Both the position numbers and the translations under genes were made by a program. Of a stretch of 64,000 nucleotides of DNA, positions 43,669 through 53,119 are shown piece after piece. Location of the stretch: contig NZ_QFYQ01000001.1 of NCBI RefSeq assembly GCF_003254475.1, forward strand, positions 1,116,001 to 1,180,000. The letters run 5' to 3'. The notes beneath the pieces are model-generated. The model was not told the origin of the DNA and ran no database searches. It saw nothing but the letters and a program-made list of their open reading frames with translations. This stretch comes from Phenylobacterium soli. GTDB lineage: Bacteria; Pseudomonadota; Alphaproteobacteria; Caulobacterales; Caulobacteraceae. Each line of letters starts with the position of its first letter. Position 1 is the stretch's first letter.

Positions 43669-45738
43669 CTACTCCGCCCAGCTCGCCGCCAGCGCCGGGA
43701 AGTCCAGCTTCATCTCCCGTTCGTTGCGCCAGGCCGCCCAGAAGTCCGGATTCGCTGCGTCCGGCCGCTCAGCGACTGCCAAGGGACGTACCTCGAATAC
43801 CAGCGGGATCTCGGTGGCAATGCCCAGCAGGATCGCCTGCCGGGTGGGAAGGCTTGGGAGCTCTTTCAGTAAGGCGCCGGTCGAATCTGGCGCCAACCGC
43901 GCCACCAGTTCCTGATCGCGATCGTTCACGATCCGATGCAGGACGAAGGAGTTGCACTGCGCAACCACCGTCGGCGCGAGCTCCGCCGGCCGTTGCGAGG
44001 ACAGCAGAAGGCCCACCCCGAACTTCCGGCCCTCCTTTGCGATCTTCTCGAACACCTGACGGCAGCGGGCGGACGGCCCGTCCTCAGTATCGGCCCCGGC
44101 GCGCTGGACGAAGTTGTGCGCCTCCTCAAGCACCAGAACGGTCGGCATGGTCACGCCGGAAAGCCGACGGTGGCGTTGCGCGGCCTCGAACACCAGCCGT
44201 CCGAGGACCGAGACGATGGTGGTGAGCACGTCGGCCGGGACGAGGGAAAGATCCAGGATGGAGATCCGGCCGCGTCCGTCATTTCCCCCGAATATGTCCG
44301 CTAGCCACTCGGCCAGCGAGCTGGTGTCCTCGTCCGGCGCAATGATCGGCGTGATGCGCGTGTCATTGAGCAGCGTGCGAATGCGCAGATCGAGCCCGCC
44401 CATGTGTTGCTGCATGTTCCCGGGCTGAACGGTCGCAAGGAAGCTGATCGCCTCGGGCAGACGATAGGGGTCGAAGCGGGACGGCATGTCCTCCGAGGGG
44501 CCGCTGACGATGGCCGAGGTGGGCAAGTGCTCTACCAAGTCCGCAAGCGCTATGATCACCTCCTCGATGTCCGCCGCCTGGAAGCGGTCGACGCGCTCTT
44601 CGCCCTGATGGTCGTAGGTGCGCCGCTTCCTCACCCCGGTCACCGTCTCGATGGCGGTTTCGATGGCGGCGAAGAGCGCATCCTCCTCCTGGTCGACCGC
44701 CTCAAGCAACAGCTGCAGCTGAGTCCTGAAACCCTCCAGGTTGTCGTGAATGGCCTTGAAGCGCGGGAAGTTCGACAGCGCCGCAACGCCTTGGGCATGC
44801 TCCGCGCGCAGGTAGTCCAGCAGGGCGCGCAAGTGCCCGGCGATCAGCACACGGCCGGCGGGCTCCTCGGGATCAGCGCCATTGATGGCCGCCGCTCGGA
44901 GCTGACGCAGGGCCTGCATGAGCACTGGCCGCTGAGCTCCAGGGGAGGCCTCCACCACACCCGCCCATTCGTGGCCGTTCCACATCCACGCGGGCACGCG
45001 CAGCGGTCGTTCACCCTCTCGCGGCTCGGCGCTGAACACCTCTACGTCGATGAGGCTGCGGAGGTCCTTGAAGCAATTCCGGTACTCGCCGTTGGGGTCG
45101 AGCACGATGAAGCGAGCGTTGGCTTTTTCGCCTTTGGCCGCGGCCTGGATCGACCAGCGGATCAGGCCGGCCACGGTGCAGGACTTGCCGCTGCCCGTGT
45201 TCCCGAAGACGCCGAGGTGGCGGCCGAACAACTTGTCCGGATCGATCGTGACGGGAGCCTCAAGAGCCAGGCGCGACGCGCCGATCTGGACGCGGCGGTC
45301 TGTCCCGGAGGCCTCGACGACCGCCCGGAGTTGGTCGGCCGTCGGCAACGCGACCGCATCGCCCACGGCGGGGTAGGAGCCAACGCCGCGCTTCAAGGCG
45401 TAGCTCGTAGCGCCACCCGCGAGGCGGCGCGTCTCAAGGGTCCCGATCGGAGTGACGAAAAGCCTGCGCCGTGAAACCGGCAGCGGCACGCGCCCCTCAC
45501 GCTCGGAGGCGCTGCCCGGCGGCGCCGGCTCCATTGTCATCCGCCCGATGACTGCGACGACTGCCCCGGCCTCGTTCGGGACCAGGACGTAGCCGTTCAG
45601 CCGCGGAAATCCCTGCGGCTGGCCTGCGTTGAAGGCGACGTCGTGGGGCGCGTCGGTGTCCAGGAGGACCTTCAGCTCCGCCGGGGACGAGGTCTCCACA
45701 GACCCGATGTGAAGGCCCGCGACCTTGCTGAGGATCAT
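43669..45738 (-). CDS. HerA-like ATPase of a SIR2-HerA defence pair
   Basis: A 689-residue HerA/FtsK-type hexameric ATPase. A barrel-like N-terminus (about 1-150) is followed by Walker A GNTGSGKS (179-186), a Walker B TVLVLEEAHNFV in the later core, and the motif LLSSQRPAEL with the arginine-finger region. The start overlaps the SIR2 gene stop by 4 bases (ATGA). In SIR2-HerA systems (also called Nezha) the ATPase assembles with an NADase and stops phage infection. Here it is inferred from gene pairing and motifs. Confidence 0.87.
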   Translation of the reverse strand: MILSKVAGLHIGSVETSSPAELKVLLDTDAPHDVAFNAGQPQGFPRLNGYVLVPNEAGAVVAVIGRMTMEPAPPGSASEREGRVPLPVSRRRLFVTPIGTLETRRLAGGATSYALKRGVGSYPAVGDAVALPTADQLRAVVEASGTDRRVQIGASRLALEAPVTIDPDKLFGRHLGVFGNTGSGKSCTVAGLIRWSIQAAAKGEKANARFIVLDPNGEYRNCFKDLRSLIDVEVFSAEPREGERPLRVPAWMWNGHEWAGVVEASPGAQRPVLMQALRQLRAAAINGADPEEPAGRVLIAGHLRALLDYLRAEHAQGVAALSNFPRFKAIHDNLEGFRTQLQLLLEAVDQEEDALFAAIETAIETVTGVRKRRTYDHQGEERVDRFQAADIEEVIIALADLVEHLPTSAIVSGPSEDMPSRFDPYRLPEAISFLATVQPGNMQQHMGGLDLRIRTLLNDTRITPIIAPDEDTSSLAEWLADIFGGNDGRGRISILDLSLVPADVLTTIVSVLGRLVFEAAQRHRRLSGVTMPTVLVLEEAHNFVQRAGADTEDGPSARCRQVFEKIAKEGRKFGVGLLLSSQRPAELAPTVVAQCNSFVLHRIVNDRDQELVARLAPDSTGALLKELPSLPTRQAILLGIATEIPLVFEVRPLAVAERPDAANPDFWAAWRNEREMKLDFPALAASWAE

Positions 45739-46994
45739 GGTTCCGCCTTGGCCGCGGGCTCGGGCCGCCGCCGGTTTTCCAAGAGCTCGGTCTCGCGCTT
45801 GCTGATGCTGTCGATCGCGGGCTTGGGCAGGAAATCCGCGGCCAGGGGTTCCAGTGCGGCCAGCTGGGGCCCGATCAGGTACGAGATCTGGGCCGGCCTA
45901 CCGCAAGCCTCCAGGAAGGCCGGAATCCGCCCACCGGCGTCGTCGTATGAGATCGCCACCAGATGGGTGGAGGGAATGGTGAGCATGTCCCGGATGATGC
46001 GGTTCACATGATCATCGCCGAAGCCGTAGCCATAGGTCACCAGGGCGGCGTTCGGCCGGCAGATTGCGGTCGAGAAGTCGCGGAAGAGCTCCGCGTACGG
46101 GTAGAACGCGGTCTCGATGTCCTTCGCGGCGTTGGGGAAGATCATCAGGCCCTGAGCCTCCGCCTCCGTGAGGGTCCGCTGTCCCCCGAAGGGCAAAGCC
46201 TCGCGCACGATGTCGCCGCCCATCTCGCGCCAGTCCACCGATCCATGGAGCTTGGTCAGCCGCACCACGCCCTCCAGCGGCCGGGCGTCACCACGTCCGC
46301 CGGGCGGGGCGTAGTGGATATCCACCTCAAACCGTGAGGCCCTGAACCGCGGCGTTAGTGCGCCCACGAACCGGTCGATCGGCCTAGCGCCCAGCAGGTC
46401 CAGGCCATGCTCGATGACCCGGTCGTAGTTGGTGGTGAAGATGTGGAGGCGGTCTCGCGAAGCCGTGCGGCTGGCGAAGCTCAGCAGGAATTCGGTCAGC
46501 AGGCGCTCCACCTTCCGCGCCGAGCCCGCGTCAAAGATGTCGGCCATCGAGATCTGCCGCTCCATGGCCACGATGCTGTTGGCGAAGGTGGAGAGAGCCC
46601 GATCGAGCCCGCTCTTGAGAGCGGTGGCGCGGGGATCCTTCAGCACCTGAAGTCCGGCATGAAGCGCAAGGGCGCTTCGGAACTGATCCTCGATGTTGGC
46701 GGCGCCACGGTTCATCTTCTTGGCCCCGAGCGCAGCATCGCCGTTGATGGCGGCGTCCAGCGAAGTGTCGATCGACACCGGCGCCATCGAGGCCGGCTTG
46801 CCGCCGGCGGCGAGCGCGAGGCCCGCGCTGAAACCGCTCCCGACCAGCAGGTTCAGATGCTCGCTCTGGCACACGGCGGAGAGCCAGGGTTCGATCCGTC
46901 TGCGATGAGCCTCGACCTCCGTCCTCTCCTCGGAGCCGAGGATCAGGTCGTCGGCCTCGTGGACCTGGTTTTCGACTCGATAGCTGTTGACCAA
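45735..46994 (-). CDS. SIR2-family NADase of a SIR2-HerA defence pair
   Basis: A 419-residue protein with a SIR2-like Rossmann domain: GSGFSAG (52-58), the NAD-site Asn189 in TTNYDRVIEHG and catalytic His250 in LHGSVDW. The late YGYGFGDDHVNRIIRD is the usual SIR2-like second Rossmann motif. Such domains degrade NAD+ on phage infection. It is the first gene of the SIR2-HerA operon. ATG start. It is divergent from ietA across a gap of 560 bp. Confidence 0.87.
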   Translation of the reverse strand: MVNSYRVENQVHEADDLILGSEERTEVEAHRRRIEPWLSAVCQSEHLNLLVGSGFSAGLALAAGGKPASMAPVSIDTSLDAAINGDAALGAKKMNRGAANIEDQFRSALALHAGLQVLKDPRATALKSGLDRALSTFANSIVAMERQISMADIFDAGSARKVERLLTEFLLSFASRTASRDRLHIFTTNYDRVIEHGLDLLGARPIDRFVGALTPRFRASRFEVDIHYAPPGGRGDARPLEGVVRLTKLHGSVDWREMGGDIVREALPFGGQRTLTEAEAQGLMIFPNAAKDIETAFYPYAELFRDFSTAICRPNAALVTYGYGFGDDHVNRIIRDMLTIPSTHLVAISYDDAGGRIPAFLEACGRPAQISYLIGPQLAALEPLAADFLPKPAIDSISKRETELLENRRRPEPAAKAEP

Positions 46995-47554
46995 TGTCCG
47001 GCGCCCTCGCCCATGTCTTCCGCCATCATAGACGAACCTAAGGTAGCGGCGAGAGCTTGCCTATCGCTTCACGAACGGCCGTCGAGGAAGGACGTCAAGT
47101 TTCGGGCCCAGTGCTGACATCCGCTGTTGGCTCAGTGCAGGACAGGTGCGCTCGCCGAAGTCACGCTTGGGGGTCGATCACCGTCGAGCGCCGCCATTCC
47201 TTCGATGTTGGGCGGCGCGAGGACCGCTCGCAGGATGCTGTCCGTCACATCTGAGAGAAAAGGTAATCGCTCCAGCGTGGCAGGCGTCGTCTTCTTGATT
47301 TTGAGGGATTGGAAGTGCGCTGGGTGAACGCGCTCCTAAGTCGGCGATTTCGACTGGACACGAGAACGAAGAGGGAACAAAATCGCTTCCAGCTTGGCGT
47401 CACATCGGCCTTCCCGTGCGACCAGTCGCCAATGGCGCCCGTCTCTGGGTTGCGTTAATGGATGGTTTCAGCGTGAACGCGTCGTTAAGCGGCGCGCCGG
47501 TTAGATGCGACGGTTGGGCGTTGACCCTCTATCGGACGGGGAAGGGGGCTTTCG
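46995..47554. other. Long intergenic region between the two defence modules
   Basis: About 560 bases with stops in all likely frames and no recognised protein. It must hold the promoters of the SIR2-HerA operon (left) and of ietA (right). A TTGACC at about 47521-47526 may be part of the latter. Small open frames seen near 47057-47327 look like chance. I see no tRNA or clear repeat. Confidence 0.4.
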
Positions 47555-48559
47555 ATGTCGGCTAAACAGATCGTCGCTCTGCTAAATTCCCATATCGAGG
47601 GCGACGAGGAGCAATTCCTTTCGCTCGCCCTGCAGGTCGCCGCCGATGAAGCGCGTGCGGGTCGCCACGCCGAAGCCGATCGCCTGAAGAGGCTGGTCCA
47701 GAAGGCGCGAGATCGCAAGCGTGAGGCCGGCGGTGCAGGCGGCCGTTCGCCGATCCCCTTGGCTCGGCCGCGCGGCGAGCTGCAGGAGATTGTCCATAGC
47801 GCCTATCCCAAGATCATCCTCGACAGCATGGTGTTGGCCCTGCCTATCCGCGCGAAGCTCGACCGGTTGGTCCGTGAGCAGCGCGAGCGGACCGTCCTGC
47901 GCGACCACGGCCAGCGTCCCTCCACCCACCTGCTGCTGGTTGGGCCGCCCGGCACAGGGAAGACCATGACCGCCTCGGCCTTGGCCGGAGAGCTCCGCCT
48001 GCCGCTGTTCACGGTGCGGCTCGATTCGGTGTTTAGCCGCTTCTTCGGTGAGACCGCCGGCAAGCTCCGCCTGCTGTTCGATCAGGTCGCTCAGGTGCGC
48101 GGCGTCTATCTCCTGGACGAGTTCGACGCGATCGGCGCCAGCCGGGCGGAGGCAAACGACGTGGGTGAAATCCGCCGGGTGCTGAACTCGGTGCTCTCCT
48201 TCATGGAAGAACCGAACGCCACCGACAGCGTGGTGCTGGCCGCCACCAACCATGTCGAGATCCTCGACAATGCGCTGGCCCGTCGTTTCGACGAGGTCAT
48301 CGCGTACGAAGTTCCAGACGCGGACGGCGCGCGTGCTATCGTGCAACGTCGTCTGGGCAAGCTGAAGTTGCCCGTGCGCGTCTGGACGGCTGCCGCCGAT
48401 CTGGCCGTTGGCCTAAGTCAGGGCGAGCTGACCCGCGCGGCGGACCGAGTAGTGAAGCAGACAATTCTGGATGGCGACAAGGGCGTCTCGCCTGAGCTGC
48501 TTTGCGAGGCGTTGCGGGACCGGCAGGCGGCGCGCGGACGATTCCGCAGGGGGGCTTGA
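47555..48559 (+). CDS. ietA: AAA family ATPase, IetA-like
   Basis: A 334-residue AAA+ protein. The N-terminal helical region (1-75) is followed by Walker A GPPGTGKT (130-137), Walker B LLDEFD (186-191), sensor 1 LAATNHVE and the arginine finger region ALARRFDE. It is followed 61 bp later by a subtilase gene. An AAA ATPase plus subtilase is the IetAS arrangement, first described as a stability module of an Agrobacterium plasmid and later listed among phage-defence systems. Symbol given by homology of arrangement. Confidence 0.82.
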   Translation: MSAKQIVALLNSHIEGDEEQFLSLALQVAADEARAGRHAEADRLKRLVQKARDRKREAGGAGGRSPIPLARPRGELQEIVHSAYPKIILDSMVLALPIRAKLDRLVREQRERTVLRDHGQRPSTHLLLVGPPGTGKTMTASALAGELRLPLFTVRLDSVFSRFFGETAGKLRLLFDQVAQVRGVYLLDEFDAIGASRAEANDVGEIRRVLNSVLSFMEEPNATDSVVLAATNHVEILDNALARRFDEVIAYEVPDADGARAIVQRRLGKLKLPVRVWTAAADLAVGLSQGELTRAADRVVKQTILDGDKGVSPELLCEALRDRQAARGRFRRGA

Positions 48560-48620
48560 GCCTAAGGCGCTCACCACCCAAGATTGACCCCTTTGGGACA
48601 GATTCGCGTAGCGGGAATCC

Positions 48621-51191
48621 ATGGCCGATCGGGGCGACTTCGACGGACGCGACCTTCCGCACATCTCTATCGATTCCTGGCGGGAGCCCACGACCTACAA
48701 GTACCCGTCGCAGGCGCAGGTGCGGAAGCCGCTGCGCGAAGACTACGCCGCCCACGCGGCGAGCCTGCTGGGTCAGTTGGCGGCGGCCCTGCCGGCTATC
48801 CCCGCCGCGCGTGATGACATCCGCCTCGACATCCCGGGCCTGGGCCGCGGCGCCCTGGTCGCCCTTGAGACCATGCCCCCCACGAGCGACCGCGCCCAAG
48901 CCGTCCGCGTGCCTCCGGCGCTTGAATTTCCCGGGCAGGGCGTGGTGCAGCTGCAGACCCGACGCAACCCGGACCGCACGGAAGGTGCCATCCTCTTCGT
49001 TCCGGACGCGTCGCGTGGCTTCCTGAGGGGGCGCATCCAGAGTTATGGTGCCGATGCTGGCAACCAGCGTCGTCCCGACCTCGAAAAGTTCGAGGTCATC
49101 GAACAGATTCGGGCGAGTGCCGCCGAAAGCCTCTTCCCGGAAGCGACAGATTTCGCCGCGCCGCCCCGCTGGTGGGAGCTCTGGGTCCGGCGACCGGACG
49201 CCGTGGCCGACGCCGTCGCCAACCGGGCCCGCGCCCGCGAACTGGACGTCCACCCGCAACGCCTCATCTTTCCGGACACGATCATCGTGCTGGTGCACGC
49301 GAGTGCGGCGCGCGCTCGCGAGCTGATCGCCGAAACCCTTGGGGCCGTGGCCGAAGTCCGGCCCGCGACGGCCACGATCCGGCCCTTCCTGGAGCGCGGC
49401 GATCGCGGAGTGGGGCAAGGCGAGTTCGTCGATGAGCTGCTCGAGCGCATCGTCCCGCCAACCGCGGCGGCTCCGATCGTGGCGGTGCTCGACACCGGAG
49501 TGTCGGCCGGACACCCCCTGATCGAACCGGGGCTGGCCGGCGCCTACGCCTACGACGCCGCCTGGGGCGCCGACGATCATCACCCGCAAGGGGGGCATGG
49601 CACTGGGATGGTGGGCCTGGTCCTCTACGGCGATCTCGAAAGCCCTCTCAGCGATCAGCGGCCAGTAGACCTCACCCACGCCGCGGTCTCGATGAAGCTG
49701 CTGCCGCCGCCGGGCTTCGATCGGCATGCGCCAGCCCACTACGGGCTGGTCACCCAAGGCGCCGTGGCAATGGTGGAGATCGCCCACGGCGCGACCTGCG
49801 GGACCTACTGCCTGGCAGCCACTACAGACGAGTTCTCGCCGGCCGGACCCTCCAGCTGGAGCGGTGCGCTGGACCAGATCGCCGGCGGCGCGTCTCCGGG
49901 TGACGAAGGCGATCCTCCCAAGCGGGCTTCGGAACGGCCGAAGCGGCTGTTGCTGGTCGCGACGGGCAACTCCGTCGAGGGGATGGCCGAGCAGGTCTTG
50001 GCGCCGCAGCCGATCGAAGACCCGGCCCAGAGCTGGAACGCGCTTACCATCGGCGGCTACACCGCCAAGGAGACAGTGGTACCCCAGGACCACCCGCTAC
50101 AGCCTCTGGTGGCGGCCAATTCGCTCAGCCCCTTCAGCCTGCAGTCGGACATGCTTCCGCGCGACCTCACCCCGATTAAGCCGGAGGTGCTATTCGAGGC
50201 GGGCAACATGCTGATGGACAGGTCCGGCTTCTGTGCCTGGAACCCGTCCGTCTCCCTGCTCACCACAGGCGCAGAGGTGCAGACTGAGCCGCTCACTCCG
50301 TTCTGGGCGACCAGCGCGGCCACCGCTATGGCGGGCAACTTCGTGGGCCGACTCGAGGCGGCGCTACCAGGGCTCTGGCCTGAGACCTATCGCGCGCTCA
50401 CCGTTCAATCGGCCGATTGGCCGGCACCCCTGCGTAGCCTGTTTATCGGCCGCGGTGAGCACTGGACGACTAAGCCCGGTCTGGGGGGCAAAGCAGCCAA
50501 GCAGGAATTAGTGCGGCGCGTCGGCTATGGTGTGCCCGACCTGGAGCGGGCTGTCCGCTCAGCCCGCAACGACCTGACCCTCATCGCTCAGGCGGAAATC
50601 CAGCCGTTTGCCGTCAGCCCAACAGCGGGCCCCCCAGTCTACAATGAGATGCACTTCTATAGTCTGCCCTGGCCGCGCGACGCCCTGGAGGCCCTTGAGA
50701 ACGAGATCGTCCTACTGAAGGTGACGCTTTCCTACTTTATGGAGCCCAATCTCACCGGTCGCGCCGCCACGCGTCCAGACACCTACCGCTCGTTCGGTCT
50801 GCGCTTCATGATGAAGCGCCCCGGAGAGAACGGAGCCCAGTTCCGAGCCCGGATCAACGCGGCGCAGGCTGCCGAGGGCGAGAAGCCCGAAGCCGAAGCG
50901 AGCCACTGGCTCCTAGGCCCTAAGGCAATGGCGGCGGGATCCTTGCACTGCGACCTCTGGCGGGGGCGCGCTATCGAGCTGGCGCGACACGACCAGATCG
51001 CCATCGTTCCCAGGAGCGGCTGGTGGAAGACTCACGTTGGTCAGAGGCGCATGGAGGACAAGGCCCGGTATACCCTAGCGATTTCCATTTCAGCGCGGGG
51101 TCATAACGTGGATCTCTACACTGAGGTCGAAGCGCGGGTGGCTGCGCATGCCGCAGCGATATCGGTGGGCGCGGGCACCGGCGCATCGTGA
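48621..51191 (+). CDS. ietS: Subtilisin-like serine protease (S8), IetS-like
   Basis: An 856-residue S8-family protein without a signal peptide, so cytoplasmic. Its triad is Asp291 (VAVLDTGVS), His326 (GGHGTGM) and Ser565 in the variant context ATSAATAMA, where glycine usually precedes TS. The first 280 residues and the last 250 are family-specific and have no assigned domain. In IetAS pairs the protease is thought to be held in check or activated by the AAA ATPase. ATG start. Confidence 0.83.
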   Translation: MADRGDFDGRDLPHISIDSWREPTTYKYPSQAQVRKPLREDYAAHAASLLGQLAAALPAIPAARDDIRLDIPGLGRGALVALETMPPTSDRAQAVRVPPALEFPGQGVVQLQTRRNPDRTEGAILFVPDASRGFLRGRIQSYGADAGNQRRPDLEKFEVIEQIRASAAESLFPEATDFAAPPRWWELWVRRPDAVADAVANRARARELDVHPQRLIFPDTIIVLVHASAARARELIAETLGAVAEVRPATATIRPFLERGDRGVGQGEFVDELLERIVPPTAAAPIVAVLDTGVSAGHPLIEPGLAGAYAYDAAWGADDHHPQGGHGTGMVGLVLYGDLESPLSDQRPVDLTHAAVSMKLLPPPGFDRHAPAHYGLVTQGAVAMVEIAHGATCGTYCLAATTDEFSPAGPSSWSGALDQIAGGASPGDEGDPPKRASERPKRLLLVATGNSVEGMAEQVLAPQPIEDPAQSWNALTIGGYTAKETVVPQDHPLQPLVAANSLSPFSLQSDMLPRDLTPIKPEVLFEAGNMLMDRSGFCAWNPSVSLLTTGAEVQTEPLTPFWATSAATAMAGNFVGRLEAALPGLWPETYRALTVQSADWPAPLRSLFIGRGEHWTTKPGLGGKAAKQELVRRVGYGVPDLERAVRSARNDLTLIAQAEIQPFAVSPTAGPPVYNEMHFYSLPWPRDALEALENEIVLLKVTLSYFMEPNLTGRAATRPDTYRSFGLRFMMKRPGENGAQFRARINAAQAAEGEKPEAEASHWLLGPKAMAAGSLHCDLWRGRAIELARHDQIAIVPRSGWWKTHVGQRRMEDKARYTLAISISARGHNVDLYTEVEARVAAHAAAISVGAGTGAS

Positions 51192-51329
51192 GGCGTCTTA
51201 GGTCCATTCTCCGCACCGGCTCTAAGGTCCGCTGATGGCGCGTATTCGCCGTGGCGCGCTGCGCACGGTGGCGCTGCATGACCCAACGACTAAGCTCTCC
51301 CGTGAGACAAGAGGAGGTGGGAGTACAGC

Positions 51330-52163
51330 ATGTTTCAACCTGTCTCAGAGAGCCTGCCCAACCGCCCCGCCTATATGTTTGTCGACGGCGCCTGCCTGCA
51401 GGAAATGATTCAAGCGGCGTCAGAGCGATATCTTGAGCCGGGTTTCGTGTTCGAGATCGACTACCGCGCCCTGCGCGGCACGCACGCCAAGGTCTACTAC
51501 TACGACGCAATTCCGCGGTCGGGGGCCGACGCCAGCGACGAGCAGATCGAGGCGAAGGCCCAAGAGCTGGGGCTCATCGGTCGCCAGGATGGCTATCACG
51601 TCCGCAGCGGCGAGGCGGTCAGGCGCAAGAAAGCCTGGACGCAGAAGATGGTCGACGTTCAGCTGGCCGTCGACATGATGAGCTTGGCGGCGCGGGGCAT
51701 GTATAGCTCTGCGACCCTCATCACCGGTGATCTCGACTTTAAGCCGCTCGTGGACGCGCTGGTGGACCTGGGGCTCGACATCACGCTGATCTACCCGGCG
51801 GGGCACACCAACAACGACCTGATTGCAGCCGCCGATCGTGCTGTGGAAGCGAACGTCGATTGGTTCTTCGCCTGCGCCACGCAGCGATTCCTGAAGGCTT
51901 ATCCGAGCCCTCAATATCAGTTCAACCATCGCGCCACGGATATGCGACCGGCCGCTCCCGGTGAGCTCGTCCACGCTTGGCAAGCTGATGGTTGGGGCGA
52001 ATGCCGCCTGCTATCGCGCGATGGCCTCTATGAGGTGATCACCAGCGAAATCCCCGAGGACCCGCATCATTTCCTGTGGACGCGGTTCGATCGGATCGCC
52101 CGGGGGAGACTTTGGACGCTGGCCAGGTTCGGCCTAGTCCTCCCCGAGGAGGTCACCGGCTAA
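51330..52163 (+). CDS. NYN-domain (PIN-like) nuclease protein
   Basis: A 277-residue protein whose first 190 residues match the NYN/LabA-like fold: MFVDGACL (Asp19), then the helical KKAWTQKMVDVQLAVDMMSLAARG with acidic residues and ITGDLDFKPLVDAL, which together form the metal-dependent RNase site. The C-terminal 85 residues are unassigned. The ATG is preceded by AGGAGGTGGGAG. It is 139 bp downstream of the subtilase gene on the same strand. A role as an effector in defence is inferred from context only. Confidence 0.8.
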   Translation: MFQPVSESLPNRPAYMFVDGACLQEMIQAASERYLEPGFVFEIDYRALRGTHAKVYYYDAIPRSGADASDEQIEAKAQELGLIGRQDGYHVRSGEAVRRKKAWTQKMVDVQLAVDMMSLAARGMYSSATLITGDLDFKPLVDALVDLGLDITLIYPAGHTNNDLIAAADRAVEANVDWFFACATQRFLKAYPSPQYQFNHRATDMRPAAPGELVHAWQADGWGECRLLSRDGLYEVITSEIPEDPHHFLWTRFDRIARGRLWTLARFGLVLPEEVTG

Positions 52164-52283
52164 CCCCGCAATTGGGGGACACACCGAAAGCCGACCTCGC
52201 CTCAGAGCGAATGTCTACTCTTCCCGCACCAGTTCCAATGTCCGATCACGGCGCTTTGCGGGCCCGGCGTCGCGCCGGGCTCG

Positions 52284-52784
52284 TCAGCCCTGTTGAAACA
52301 TTGCGCGGAGATCCAGAAGGGACCCGACGATGAGGGCGTGGGCCTCGGGGTGGTCCTCTTGCCAGGTCAGGCGCTCCGCCACCGCCAGCCTTGCGATGAT
52401 GGAGGACAGATCCGGCGCGCCAGCCGGCGGCACGCGTTCCATCAGGGCCGCGCGTTGCTCGAACAAGGTATCGAGGCATCCGTCGATGTCGTGCAGCTCG
52501 CGCGCCCAGGGTAGCGCTTGCTGCTGCTCAGGCGTGAGGCTGAACCAGCGATGTTCCCTGGCGAGCCACGTCTCCAGCTGGCCCCAGCGCGTCTGGAGGC
52601 GCGCGATGCGCGCGTCCAAGCTCAGCCAGCGGGCGCACCACCGGACGGTCTCGTCCGATGCGGCCGGCGCCGCCGCGGCGTGCTTTGGGGCAAGCGCGAT
52701 CAGGGACGTCCCGCCCATGACGGCGCGGCGGGACAACTCGGGCAGGCGCAAGCCGTCGCCCTCCGTCTTTCGACGTGAGCTCAT
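52284..52784 (-). CDS. Hypothetical protein with Tat-like N-terminus
   Basis: A 166-residue protein starting MSSRRKTEG and continuing to LSRRAVMGGTSLIALAPKHAAAA, which resembles a twin-arginine signal followed by a cleavage site near residue 40. The rest is helical and rich in Trp, Leu and Arg. No family is recognised. ATG at 52782-52784. It is divergent from the small XRE regulator, and the pair share an AT-rich operator region. Confidence 0.5.
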   Translation of the reverse strand: MSSRRKTEGDGLRLPELSRRAVMGGTSLIALAPKHAAAAPAASDETVRWCARWLSLDARIARLQTRWGQLETWLAREHRWFSLTPEQQQALPWARELHDIDGCLDTLFEQRAALMERVPPAGAPDLSSIIARLAVAERLTWQEDHPEAHALIVGSLLDLRAMFQQG

Positions 52785-52807
52785 GACACTCACCAACTGA
52801 TCAACTA

Positions 52808-52821
52808 TGATAATCTTATCA
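52808..52821. promoter_or_regulatory. Palindromic operator 1 between divergent genes
   Basis: TGATAATCTTATCA is a perfect TGATAA/TTATCA dyad in an AT-rich gap of about 95 bases. Likely bound by the adjacent XRE-type regulator. Confidence 0.5.
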
Positions 52822-52863
52822 TCACCCCATCCACCCTCGTGGTCAACATAAAATTATCAAGAG

Positions 52864-52877
52864 TGATTAGAAAATCA
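52864..52877. promoter_or_regulatory. Palindromic operator 2, next to the XRE start
   Basis: TGATTAGAAAATCA is a TGATT/AATCA dyad lying just upstream of the GTG at 52880. It resembles operator 1, suggesting two sites for one regulator. Confidence 0.45.
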
Positions 52878-52879
52878 TC

Positions 52880-53119
52880 GTGCTGACAGCCACGCAGATC
52901 AAAGCAGCACGTGCGTTGCTGGGCTGGAGCCAACCTGACTTGGCGAGGGGCTCCGGCGTGTCACTCCCAACCATAGTGCGAATGGAAGGTGAGCTCGGAC
53001 CTGGTCGCAGCTCGGCGGCCAATGTCGATGCGGTGCAGCGGGCTCTCGAGGGCGCTGGGGTCCTGTTCCTGGAGGCCGATGAGACCGGTGGGCCTGGCGT
53101 GCGGCTGAAGCCGGCGTAG
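52880..53119 (+). CDS. Small XRE-family helix-turn-helix regulator
   Basis: A 79-residue protein: MLTATQIKAARALLGWSQPDLARGSGVSLPTIVRME (residues 1-36) is an XRE helix-turn-helix, and the rest has the FLEADETGGPGVRL tail common in short element-borne regulators. GTG start. It likely regulates itself and the divergent gene through two TGATNA-type operators. Confidence 0.82.
   Translation: MLTATQIKAARALLGWSQPDLARGSGVSLPTIVRMEGELGPGRSSAANVDAVQRALEGAGVLFLEADETGGPGVRLKPA

Noticed and set aside
43485..44225. Open frame of 246 codons on the plus strand
   Set aside because: Mostly antisense to the HerA-like gene, with Ser/Arg/Pro-rich composition and no ribosome site.
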